A stretch of 34,350 nucleotides of DNA from JALWZX01 sp964506905 (GTDB lineage: Bacteria > Patescibacteriota > WWE3 > 2-01-FULL-39-13). A program made the position numbers and the translations under genes. Position 1 is the stretch's first letter, and each line of letters opens with the position of its first letter. Below the pieces are notes generated by a model that did no database searches, was not told where the DNA came from, and saw nothing but the letters and a program-made list of their open reading frames with translations. Positions 16,023 to 23,602 of the stretch are shown in pieces. The DNA is taken from contig CAZDNW010000067.1 in NCBI GenBank assembly GCA_964506905.1, positions 1 to 34,350 on the forward strand. The letters are read 5' to 3'.

Positions 16023-16051
16023 TTGTTTTAAGGTATTAAACTTGATAACTT
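16023..16051 (+). promoter_or_regulatory. Predicted promoter of the dCMP deaminase gene (leaderless-type)
   Basis: TTGTTT (16023-16028), 17-bp spacer, TAACTT (16046-16051), then 8 nt to the ATG at 16060. Confidence 0.4.
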
Positions 16052-16059
16052 ATTAAATA

Positions 16060-16596
16060 ATGTTAAATTTAACCGATTCTCAAAAGAAAGACTTTATGAA
16101 AAAAGCTGCATTTATTGCTGATAATGCTAGTTGTAATTATAAGGTTGGGTGTGTTGGTGTGATAAAAGATTCAAATATACAGTTATCAGATGAAGCTAAA
16201 TCAGATGAATTTGTTAAACAAAAAAATGGCTTTATTTATGTTAAATCATGGAATCAAACCTTAAAAGGCGAAATTTACTGCCAAGCATTTGATGAAAACG
16301 GTAAAAGATTGTGTGTTAGAGAAGTAGAAAACTTAAAAGGTAGGGATTTTCAAAAGGTATGTTCAAGTCATGCTGAAATAGGACTTATTGCAAAATGTGC
16401 TAAGTATGGGATACCGACTAGGGGTATGGTTATGTTTATAACTAATTCACCATGCATAATTTGTTCTAGAGCAATAGTGCAAGCGGGGTTTTCTGCTGTT
16501 TATTTTATGGCTAAACATACAAGCACAGAAGGATTTAAAATATTAAAAGCAAACAATATTTTAATTGAACAACTTTCAGATATTTTTGATGATTAA
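16060..16596 (+). CDS. dCMP deaminase-like zinc deaminase
   Basis: 178 residues with the deaminase zinc site: HAE at 104-106 (His ligand and catalytic Glu) and PCIIC at 131-135 (Cys132, Cys135). The spacing and SSHAEIGLIAKCAKYG fit the dCMP deaminase/ComEB group. A roughly 30-residue insert (about 45-80: SDEFVKQKNGFIYVKSW...) lies between the first strand and the HAE motif. It would convert dCMP to dUMP, the substrate for the thymidylate synthase fusion encoded 1.6 kb upstream. Cytidine or tRNA-type deamination is less likely given the length and motif context. The gene converges with elp3; no terminator hairpin is seen in the 67-bp gap. Confidence 0.85.
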   Translation: MLNLTDSQKKDFMKKAAFIADNASCNYKVGCVGVIKDSNIQLSDEAKSDEFVKQKNGFIYVKSWNQTLKGEIYCQAFDENGKRLCVREVENLKGRDFQKVCSSHAEIGLIAKCAKYGIPTRGMVMFITNSPCIICSRAIVQAGFSAVYFMAKHTSTEGFKILKANNILIEQLSDIFDD

Positions 16597-16663
16597 ATTT
16601 TATTTTGTGCTTTTTATTTGGGATATTTATAATTTCATTAAATAAACCAAGATTTGTTATATA

Positions 16664-18394
16664 TTACAAGTTTACGATTTGATACAAATTTTCTAATTTA
16701 AATCCAAACTTTTCGTAATATTTTCTTGTTCCTATCGAAGATATTACCGCCAATTTTTTGAAATCATTTTCTTTTGCAATTTCTGTTGCTTTGTTAATAA
16801 GTTGTGTTCCCAAACCGAGATGTTGTGCTTTTCCTGTCTTGTGTTCACCAATTTCTATACTTGGCCCATAAACATGCACTTCTCTAATAATTGCACAATT
16901 TGTTAATTCTTTTATAAAGTGTGATGTTTTGCTTATCCTTTTTGGTAATGATAATCTTAAAAATCCCGCAATTTTATTTTCTTTTGTCACAAATTGCAAA
17001 AAGTATTCTGTGGATACTGTTGTTGAGTAAGTTGTTATTTTTAATTGCAAGTCTTTTTTGTTTACTTGCTTGTTTCTTATTTCCCTAGATCTTATTTCAA
17101 CAGGTTGAATTCCTTGTGCTTTTAATGATTTTTCGACTATTTGTCTGAAGTTTGTTTTTTTATTACCGACAACTATATCATCAGAACTTATATCACGAAT
17201 TACTCGAGTTATTCGGCAATATTCAGGTGTAGCCTTAAAAACTTCAGTTAAAACCTTAATTAATTCACCGTTTGTATATGGTTTCCATAAGCCTTTTTTG
17301 TAATATTTCATTAATTCAGCACTTTCTATAAGTGAACAAGGGTAAACCTTTATTTCATCTGGTTTAAATCTATCATCATTAAATAGTTTTTTATAATCTT
17401 CTATATCTTTTTCTGGTGTTGATTTATATAAATTAGGCATCCAATGTATATGAATTTTAAAGCCTGCTCGTCTTAACAAAGCAAATGCTTTTGCATTATC
17501 ATCTACTGTGTGTCCTCTTTTGTTTGCTTGTAAAATTTCGTCATCTAAACTTTGAATTCCTAATTGTATTTTTGTTGCACCTAAATGTCTCATTGTAGTA
17601 ACAGTTTCTTTTGTTATTTCATCTGGTCTTGTTTCTAATACCAGCCCTATACATCTTGATTCAGCGGTTTCATTTATTTTTTGTGCTTTTTCTAGCTCCT
17701 CAAATGTTGCAGTTTCATTTTTTGTGGAATTAAGAGCCAGTGAAACTATTTTATTGTAGGAAAGATTTTTTTCACTTAAACTTTCTATTTTGTTTTTATC
17801 GTATGGGATTTCAGCATTAATATCTATGGTATTTAATGAATTTTCTTTAGAAAAATCATTCATTGCATCAAAACATCTTTTAATAAACCAAATTTGATAA
17901 TTTAATGGGTATGCGGTAAAAGTTCCACCTAATACAATTAATTCAATCTTATCTGTTGGATGTCCGATTTGATTATATGCAACAAGTCGATTGTATGTTT
18001 GCTGATATGGGTCAAATTTGTTTTTAAACGCTCTTTGTGCACCTGGTTCGTCAGCCAAATAACTTTTTGGCATTCTAACATCATTAGGGCAAAATATGCA
18101 TTGTCCTGGGCATGGAAACGGTTTTGTTAAAACTGTAACAGGGGTAACTCCTGAAATTGTTCTTGTTTTCTTTAGTTTTAATGCATCAAATAATTTTTCT
18201 TCTTCTAATTCATCTAGTTGAATTAGTTTATTTGATTTTAAATGTTTATAATATATTAAAACGTCTGATTTTTTATATAATCCTTTATTGTTTTTAGGGT
18301 ATTTTCTGAATATCTTTAACACATTTTTTTCATCTATGCTATTTAATTTTAAAATATCAGTTATAATTGATTCTAACTGTTTATCGGTTTTCAT
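16664..18394 (-). CDS. elp3: Elp3: radical-SAM/GNAT tRNA wobble-uridine carboxymethylation enzyme
   Basis: 576 residues from the ATG at 18394. A start nine codons earlier (18421) is open but would overlap the divergent gene. In this numbering the radical-SAM cluster cysteines are Cys95, Cys99 and Cys102 in CPGQCIFCPND. Next come LIVLGGTFTAYP, LVLETRPDEI, IQLGIQSLDDEIL and HIHWMPNLYKSTPEKD, all Elp3 hallmarks. The C-terminal GNAT domain has REVHVYGPSIEIG, HLGLGTQL (acetyl-CoA loop) and GTRKYYEKFGFKLE. Elp3 adds a carboxymethyl group from acetyl-CoA to U34 of tRNAs. It is the catalytic subunit of eukaryotic Elongator but also works alone in some archaea and bacteria. Its divergent neighbour, 3 bp away, resembles TRM9, which methylates the Elp3 product in eukaryotes. 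Confidence 0.95.
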   Translation of the reverse strand: MKTDKQLESIITDILKLNSIDEKNVLKIFRKYPKNNKGLYKKSDVLIYYKHLKSNKLIQLDELEEEKLFDALKLKKTRTISGVTPVTVLTKPFPCPGQCIFCPNDVRMPKSYLADEPGAQRAFKNKFDPYQQTYNRLVAYNQIGHPTDKIELIVLGGTFTAYPLNYQIWFIKRCFDAMNDFSKENSLNTIDINAEIPYDKNKIESLSEKNLSYNKIVSLALNSTKNETATFEELEKAQKINETAESRCIGLVLETRPDEITKETVTTMRHLGATKIQLGIQSLDDEILQANKRGHTVDDNAKAFALLRRAGFKIHIHWMPNLYKSTPEKDIEDYKKLFNDDRFKPDEIKVYPCSLIESAELMKYYKKGLWKPYTNGELIKVLTEVFKATPEYCRITRVIRDISSDDIVVGNKKTNFRQIVEKSLKAQGIQPVEIRSREIRNKQVNKKDLQLKITTYSTTVSTEYFLQFVTKENKIAGFLRLSLPKRISKTSHFIKELTNCAIIREVHVYGPSIEIGEHKTGKAQHLGLGTQLINKATEIAKENDFKKLAVISSIGTRKYYEKFGFKLENLYQIVNL

Positions 18395-18397
18395 ATT

Positions 18398-19264
18398 ATG
18401 AATGATAAAACATTTCATCAATTAGTCCAATTAAATAAAGACTTTTATGAAAATATATATGAGGAATTCAATTTGACTAGACAATCACCATGGCAAGGAT
18501 GGAATGCCGTAGTTGACATTTGTAATAAAAAATTCGCAGGAGTTAAAAAAACAAAAATTTTAGATTTGGGTTGTGGCAACGGCAGGTTTTTTAAGTTTTT
18601 GTATGAGAATGCAAAGTTTGATTTTGATTATTACGGTGTAGATGCAAGTAGTAGGTTATTGAAGATAGCTGAAAAAACTATAAAGACAAAGTATGACACA
18701 GTAAAAAGTGATGACTTTAAAGGTTTTCAAGATGATGGTGTTACAAAAATACAAATAAAAGCCAATAAAAAACATGCAAATTCAAGTGTCTACTTTATTA
18801 AATTTGACATTATTTCTAAAATCTCTGAGCTTCAAAATATTTTTTCAATTTATAAATTACCTAGACATTACGACATTGCAACTGTTTTTGGAGTTACTCA
18901 TCATATTCCATCTAACGAATATAGAAAAAAATGGTTTCTCGTTGTTTCAAACTTAATAAAAGAAGGCGGAATTCTAGCCTACACTTTTTGGCAGTATGAT
19001 AATGACATTAATCGTTTCTCGAAAAAATTTAAAGATATTGCTATAGACCGCTATAGGATTGACAAAAGTGATTTAGATTCAGGTGACTATTTTTTAAGCT
19101 TCTCAAATTCGGATTTTCTTAGATATGTTCATATTTATAATGAGAATGAAAAGATGGACATAAGAAATGAACTTAACAATATGAATTTGATAAAGTCATT
19201 CAAATCAGATGGGAAAACTAAAAATTTAAATGAGTATTTTATTTTTGAAAAAGAAAATAAGTAA
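18398..19264 (+). CDS. TRM9-like class I SAM-dependent tRNA methyltransferase (putative)
   Basis: 288 residues. The N-terminus FYENIYEEFNLTRQSPWQGW matches the TRM9/ALKBH8 entry motif (VYnxxAxxFxxTRxxxWP). SAM motif I is LDLGCGNGRF (55-64), the acidic ribose ligand is Asp82, and motif IV/post region is ATVFGVTHHIPSNEYRKKWF, like the IAVxHHxSTxERR of TRM9. Then comes KEGGILAYTFW, and near the C-terminus RYVHIYNENE (242-251), close to the RYYHLYxxGE signature of TRM9. An insert of about 40 residues (105-145) is extra. TRM9 methylates cm5U34 to mcm5U34, and the adjacent divergent gene is elp3, which makes cm5U. Eukaryotic TRM9 needs the zinc protein TRM112; none is seen in this window. The family call comes from motifs and context and should be tested by profile search. 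Confidence 0.75.
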   Translation: MNDKTFHQLVQLNKDFYENIYEEFNLTRQSPWQGWNAVVDICNKKFAGVKKTKILDLGCGNGRFFKFLYENAKFDFDYYGVDASSRLLKIAEKTIKTKYDTVKSDDFKGFQDDGVTKIQIKANKKHANSSVYFIKFDIISKISELQNIFSIYKLPRHYDIATVFGVTHHIPSNEYRKKWFLVVSNLIKEGGILAYTFWQYDNDINRFSKKFKDIAIDRYRIDKSDLDSGDYFLSFSNSDFLRYVHIYNENEKMDIRNELNNMNLIKSFKSDGKTKNLNEYFIFEKENK

Positions 19265-19311
19265 CCGTTTAACAAAAAATGATTTTGATTTACGTTTTGC
19301 GGTAATAACCT

Positions 19312-19341
19312 TTGTATATTTAATAATTTATATGTTATATT
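19312..19341 (+). promoter_or_regulatory. Predicted promoter of the second histidine kinase (leaderless-type)
   Basis: TTGTAT (19312-19317), 18-bp spacer, extended -10 TGT-TATATT (-10 at 19336-19341), then 8 nt to the ATG at 19350. Confidence 0.5.
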
Positions 19342-19349
19342 TTTAATGT

Positions 19350-20702
19350 ATGATGAATCTGCCCGAACTTAGAAAAATTGAAGATTTAGTGCTTAATAAA
19401 TATACCGGAAAAGAAATTTTAGTTGATGTTTTAGAAGAAGAGTATAAGTTTTTGCATAAATTTAAAAAACAATTTTTGGGAATTTCCCTTTTTTTAATTG
19501 ATTCAGAGCGAAAGTTTTTAGATGAGGTTTATACTACTAATTTAAGAAAATCTGTAAAAACAATAAATTCTGATACATCTAAAATCTCACTTAAAATTTC
19601 CCAATTAAAAAACACGCCAATATATACAATACTATTTGAAAAAGAATTTACAAAGTCTGATGGAATTCCCTTTGATACAAAGCATATAGGAAATATAGAC
19701 GAAAAATTTTTTGGAGATGTAAAAGTAACTTACATCTATAGAGTAAAATATTTGGGAAAACCCGTAGGAATATTATGTTTTTATGCATCTAAACCAAGGA
19801 TATCAAAAGACACTCTTGAGGTATTAGAATTTTTATCACAAATTGTAATGATTTCATTGCAGAAAATTCGATATGAATCAGAAATTGATAGATTAAAAAG
19901 TAAAGTTAATTATTTAGAAAAACATAAAGAAGATGCAGATAAACGAAAAGATGATTTTATATCTGTGGTTTCTCATGAATTAAAAACTCCAATTTCAATT
20001 GCTAAAAATAATTTGTGGATGTTTAAAAATAAATATGGCACTCAAATTACAAATGAGGAATTGCAGTATCTAAAATCATTAGAACATGGTCTTTATAGAA
20101 TGCAAAAAATTGTTGATAATATGCTTGATTTATCAAGGATTCAAGATAATAGATTGGAATTAGAGATAGGTGAGTTTGATTTATACGATTTAACCCTTCA
20201 ATCTGCGAGGTCATTTAGAGAACAAGCCGACAAAAAGGGGCTAGATTTAATATATCCAAAGAAAATCGTTGCACCTATAGAAACTGATGGAACAAGATTG
20301 CAAGAAGTTATTGAAAATTTAATAAGTAATGCTATTAAATATACAGAAAAAGGTTCTGTAGGAATAATGATAGATGATTTAGGTCAATTTTATAAAGTAT
20401 CTGTTGTTGATACAGGTCCAGGTATTTCTGATCATGATAAAGTAAAGATTTTTACAAAATTCGGACAAGCATCCGAAGGGTTAAAATTGAGTAAATCAGG
20501 TGAAAGTACTGGTTTAGGACTTTATGTAGCTAAAAACTTTATTGAACAAATGGGTGGCGACATCGGTTTTGAAAGTGAATTAGGTAAAGGATCTACATTT
20601 TGGATTAAGGTGCCTAAAAAATATAACGGAAAACGAAAAGATGTGTCTGCACAAAAGAGTAAAGCGTTTTTTATATTTTCGCCAGGTGTGTCTAGCGGAT
20701 AG
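19350..20702 (+). CDS. Soluble hybrid-free sensor histidine kinase with GAF-like N-terminus
   Basis: 450 residues with no membrane segment. Residues about 20-170 look like a GAF-type sensor: strands LGISLFLIDSERKFLDEV and YRVKYLGKPVGILCFYASKPRISKDTLEVLEFLSQIV. A coiled coil follows at about 175-200. HisKA has the canonical SHELKTPI with His209. HATPase has NLISNAIKYTEKGSV, DTGPGIS and STGLGLYVAKNFIEQMGGDI, all intact. The last 25 residues are basic and then hydrophobic (KAFFIFSPGVSSG), a tail not usual for the family. It pairs with the receiver protein encoded 39 bp downstream. Two consecutive ATG codons open the gene; the first is used here. Confidence 0.93.
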   Translation: MMNLPELRKIEDLVLNKYTGKEILVDVLEEEYKFLHKFKKQFLGISLFLIDSERKFLDEVYTTNLRKSVKTINSDTSKISLKISQLKNTPIYTILFEKEFTKSDGIPFDTKHIGNIDEKFFGDVKVTYIYRVKYLGKPVGILCFYASKPRISKDTLEVLEFLSQIVMISLQKIRYESEIDRLKSKVNYLEKHKEDADKRKDDFISVVSHELKTPISIAKNNLWMFKNKYGTQITNEELQYLKSLEHGLYRMQKIVDNMLDLSRIQDNRLELEIGEFDLYDLTLQSARSFREQADKKGLDLIYPKKIVAPIETDGTRLQEVIENLISNAIKYTEKGSVGIMIDDLGQFYKVSVVDTGPGISDHDKVKIFTKFGQASEGLKLSKSGESTGLGLYVAKNFIEQMGGDIGFESELGKGSTFWIKVPKKYNGKRKDVSAQKSKAFFIFSPGVSSG

Positions 20703-20703
20703 A

Positions 20704-20732
20704 TTGAGTTTGATTGGAATAAGTGCTATAAA
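20704..20732 (+). promoter_or_regulatory. Promoter of the second response regulator (leaderless-type)
   Basis: TTGAGT (20704-20709), exact 17-bp spacer, extended -10 TGC-TATAAA (-10 at 20727-20732), 9 nt before the ATG. The regulator can thus be made independently of the kinase. Confidence 0.55.
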
Positions 20733-20741
20733 TTATCTATT

Positions 20742-21143
20742 ATGAAAACTTATACATTATTGCTAGTTGAAGACGAAGAAGGTTTAAGAAAAGTATATAC
20801 AGATTATTTAACTGAAAATGGTTTCGATGTTATTGAGGCAAAAGACGGTGAAGAGGCTGTTGAAAAAGCCATAAAATACGCAGATGATATTGATATTGTT
20901 CTTTTAGATTTAATGCTACCAAAACTTGACGGACTAGGAGTTCTGAAAATGTTACGAAATAATAATAAAACTAGAAATTTACTAATTTATATAACAACTG
21001 TATTAGCTTCAGATGAAACTATAAAAGAAACAAAAGTGCTTGGTGCAGATGGATATATGATAAAAGACAATTTGACACCTGAAGATATTAAAAATAGAAT
21101 TATCGAGTTAATAAAGAGTAATGAAAACCAGGGGGTGAAATAA
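20742..21143 (+). CDS. Single-domain response regulator
   Basis: 133 residues, receiver domain only. Acidic pocket Glu10/Asp11, phospho-acceptor Asp56 (VLLDLMLPKLDG), switch Thr85/Thr86 (YITTV) and Lys108 (GADGYMIK) are all in place. There is no DNA-binding output domain. It is paired with the kinase upstream and overlaps functionally with lemA: its last codons (CAG GGG GTG AAA TAA) double as the Shine-Dalgarno of lemA, 4 bp downstream. The partner and output are unknown. Confidence 0.92.
   Translation: MKTYTLLLVEDEEGLRKVYTDYLTENGFDVIEAKDGEEAVEKAIKYADDIDIVLLDLMLPKLDGLGVLKMLRNNNKTRNLLIYITTVLASDETIKETKVLGADGYMIKDNLTPEDIKNRIIELIKSNENQGVK
21131..21137 (+). promoter_or_regulatory. Strong Shine-Dalgarno of lemA, inside the regulator's last codons
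   Basis: GGGGGTG followed by AAA, 10 nt before the lemA ATG, is the same GGGGGTGAAA as before the major prepilin. It is probably needed because lemA sits inside an operon, unlike the leaderless genes. Confidence 0.6.
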
Positions 21144-21147
21144 TATT

Positions 21148-21750
21148 ATGTCTACAACATTAATAATTGTTGGAATTATAGCAGTTGTATTAGCATTTAT
21201 ATGGGCTACTTACAATTCTCTAGTTAAACTTAGAGAAATGGTGAGAGGCGCCTGGGCCGATATAGATGTACAACTTAAAAAACGCTACGATTTATTACCT
21301 GATTTAGTTGAAACTGCACGAAAAGCGACAGCAGTAGATGAAGACATTCTTACAAAAGTGACAGAATTAAGAAGTAAAGCAATGGAAGAAGCAACAAAAA
21401 ATGCTTCGCCACAAGAGAGAGCCAAAGTTGAAGGGCAAATTTCTTCTATGATGAGAGATATCAAAGTTCAAGTAGAAGCGTACCCTGATATTAAATCACA
21501 TGCTGAATTAAATAACTTAATGGAAAAAGTTACGGATATCGAAGAAAAGATTGCTTACGCAAGAAGATATTATAACGGAGTTGTTAAAGAATACAATACA
21601 AAGTTAAAAGTATTTCCTAATGTTTTGTTTGCATCGCTTTTAGGTTTTAAAGAAGAAGATTTCTTTGCAGCAAGTGAAGAAGAAAGAGAAGATGTAAAAG
21701 TCGATTTATCAAAAAAAGATAAAGAGAAAGATAAGGGTGAAAAAGAATAA
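21148..21750 (+). CDS. lemA: LemA family protein
   Basis: 200 residues. One N-terminal membrane helix (about 3-22, TLIIVGIIAVVLAFIWATYN) is followed by the long helical bundle of the family: WADIDVQLKKRYDLLPDLVETAR, then YPDIKSHAELNNLMEKVTDIEEKIAYARRYYNGVVKEYNTKLKVFPNVLFASLLGFKEEDFF, a very conserved LemA stretch. A charged Lys/Glu tail (180-200) ends it. The function is not established in bacteria; the protein is thought to be exposed with its N-terminus outside. Here it is coupled to a two-component pair and closed by a strong terminator. Confidence 0.95.
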   Translation: MSTTLIIVGIIAVVLAFIWATYNSLVKLREMVRGAWADIDVQLKKRYDLLPDLVETARKATAVDEDILTKVTELRSKAMEEATKNASPQERAKVEGQISSMMRDIKVQVEAYPDIKSHAELNNLMEKVTDIEEKIAYARRYYNGVVKEYNTKLKVFPNVLFASLLGFKEEDFFAASEEEREDVKVDLSKKDKEKDKGEKE

Positions 21751-21775
21751 GATTATTTTTTAGATGATTTGTTAG

Positions 21776-21812
21776 AAGGTGGCACCCGTAAGGGTGCCAC
21801 CTTTCTCATTAT
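21776..21812 (+). terminator. Rho-independent terminator after lemA
   Basis: A 12-bp perfect stem (21776-21787 with 21792-21803) is capped by a GTAA tetraloop of the GNRA type. The T tract is short and interrupted (TTTCTCATTATTTT). Confidence 0.9.
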
Positions 21813-21829
21813 TTTAATTAAATTCAATG

Positions 21830-21858
21830 TTGTAATTATTAAAATAGTTAAGTATATT
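21830..21858 (+). promoter_or_regulatory. Promoter of the gatCAB operon (leaderless-type)
   Basis: TTGTAA (21830-21835), exact 17-bp spacer, TATATT (21853-21858), then 8 nt to the gatC ATG. It lies just after the lemA terminator. Confidence 0.55.
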
Positions 21859-21866
21859 AAATAAGT

Positions 21867-22166
21867 ATGTTAACAATTGATGAGGTTAAACACATAGCTA
21901 AATTAGCAAAATTAAACTTAACTGATGATGAAGTTAAAATGTTTCAAAAGCAACTTTCTTCTATTTTAGATTATGTAAAACAATTAGATGAAGTTGACAC
22001 AGATAATGTCGCCCCAACATTTCAGGTAAACAAAAATGTTAAAAATGTATTTCATAAAGATGGGGATGAAGCATATAATTCCACACAAAAAATATCTAAA
22101 AAGAATGCATTAAGAAATGCATCTAATCATAATGACGATTATTTTGTTACTGAAGCAGTTTTATAA
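21867..22166 (+). CDS. gatC: Aspartyl/glutamyl-tRNA amidotransferase subunit C
   Basis: 99 residues, standard length. The N-terminal helix pattern IDEVKHIAKLAKLNLTDDEVKMFQKQLSSILDYVKQLDEVDTDNVAPTF is the GatC signature. The C-terminal half wraps around GatA in known structures, and the FVTEAVL ending is present in the usual form VVPxVL. It is the first gene of gatC-gatA-gatB; gatA begins 2 bp after the stop. Confidence 0.95.
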   Translation: MLTIDEVKHIAKLAKLNLTDDEVKMFQKQLSSILDYVKQLDEVDTDNVAPTFQVNKNVKNVFHKDGDEAYNSTQKISKKNALRNASNHNDDYFVTEAVL

Positions 22167-22168
22167 GC

Positions 22169-23590
22169 ATGATTACACAAATAATAGAAAAAATAAAAAG
22201 AAAAGAGACTTCTATACAAGAGTTAGTGAAAAGTGCATCTGACAATATTGAAAAATTTAATGAAGAATTAAATGTTTTTATCACTATAGATAAAGAAAAC
22301 GCATTAAAAATTGCAAAGGAATATGATGATTTGCTGTCAAAAGAAGATGCAGAAGATGTATATAAAAACAAGCCATTATTCGGAATCCCTATATCCTTAA
22401 AAGATTTATACTCAACAAAAGATTTAGAAACAACTGCTGGATCTAATATATTAAAAGGTTATGTACCTCCGTATGATGCAACGGTTGTTAAAAAATTAAA
22501 AGATGCAGGAGCTATTATTATTGGGAAATTAAATCAAGATGCATTTGGGCATGGGGCAAGCGGTGAAAATAGTGATTTTGGTCCTACAAGAAATCCCTAC
22601 GATTTAGAAAGAGTTGCTGGTGGATCTTCAAGTGGATCTGGGGTTGCAGTAGCAACAAACATGTCATTTATTGCAACGGGAACAGATACCGGTGGATCTA
22701 TAAGAAATCCAGCTAGTTTTACAAATACCGTTGGGTTTAAGCCAAGTTACGGTCTTGTATCAAGATATGGAATTATAGCAATGGCATCTTCCTTAGATAC
22801 AGTTAGTCATATAACTAAAACCGTTAAAGATTCAGCATTAGTTTTGCAACAAACTGCAGGAAAAGATGTTTATGATGCAACCACTATTGATGATGAAATA
22901 CCTAATTATTTAGATACTATTGATGATGGTGTTAAGAATATGAAAATAGGTGTAGTAAAGGAATATTTAGAAGATGAAAATATACATGAAGATATTAAAC
23001 ACCGAATGAATGAAGCAATTGAAATCTATAAAAAACTTGGTGCAGAAATTATTGATATATCACTTCCTAATGCTAAATATGCTTTGTCTGTATATTACAT
23101 TTTAATGCCATCAGAAGTTTCTTCAAATTTAGCCAGGTTTGACGGTATTAGATTTGGTCATAAAAGAGAGTCGTTTGGTGATGAAGCAAAAAGACGAATA
23201 ATGATTGGATCTTATGCATTATCTGCAGGGTTTTATGACGCCTTTTACTTAAAAGCACAAAAAGTTAGAACACTTGTAATAAATGATTTCGAAAATGTAT
23301 TTGAAAAGGTAGATACAATTTTGGCACCTGTTGCTCCTATGTTGCCTCCTAAATTAGGTGAAAATACAGATGATCCGTTGAAAATGTATTTAATGGATGT
23401 TTTAACTGTACCGGCTAGTATTGCTGGATTGCCTGCAATATCTGTTCCGGGAGGATTTAGCAAAGATGGATTACCAATTGGGTTGCAGTTAATTGGTAAA
23501 AGATATGATGAAGCAACTATCTTTAAGGTGGCAAATGCGTTTGAAAAAGAAACTGAATATTACAAACAAGAACCAAAGTTAAATAATTAG
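22169..23590 (+). CDS. gatA: Aspartyl/glutamyl-tRNA amidotransferase subunit A
   Basis: 473 residues, standard length. The amidase-signature catalytic triad is Lys78 (ISLKDLYSTK), cis-Ser153 (AGGSSSGSG) and nucleophile Ser177 (DTGGSIRNPAS). GatA frees ammonia from glutamine and passes it to GatB, turning misacylated Glu-tRNA(Gln) and possibly Asp-tRNA(Asn) into the correct aminoacyl-tRNAs. No Shine-Dalgarno is present; start and stop codons in this operon lie within 2-12 bp of each other, so re-initiation is likely. Confidence 0.97.
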   Translation: MITQIIEKIKRKETSIQELVKSASDNIEKFNEELNVFITIDKENALKIAKEYDDLLSKEDAEDVYKNKPLFGIPISLKDLYSTKDLETTAGSNILKGYVPPYDATVVKKLKDAGAIIIGKLNQDAFGHGASGENSDFGPTRNPYDLERVAGGSSSGSGVAVATNMSFIATGTDTGGSIRNPASFTNTVGFKPSYGLVSRYGIIAMASSLDTVSHITKTVKDSALVLQQTAGKDVYDATTIDDEIPNYLDTIDDGVKNMKIGVVKEYLEDENIHEDIKHRMNEAIEIYKKLGAEIIDISLPNAKYALSVYYILMPSEVSSNLARFDGIRFGHKRESFGDEAKRRIMIGSYALSAGFYDAFYLKAQKVRTLVINDFENVFEKVDTILAPVAPMLPPKLGENTDDPLKMYLMDVLTVPASIAGLPAISVPGGFSKDGLPIGLQLIGKRYDEATIFKVANAFEKETEYYKQEPKLNN

Positions 23591-23602
23591 TTAAAGTTTA
23601 AA

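Noticed and set aside
18395..18421. Longer elp3 start at 18421 (MMKCFIIHN)
   Set aside because: It would overlap the divergent methyltransferase start, whose N-terminus matches its family; the ATG at 18394 suffices. It cannot be fully excluded.
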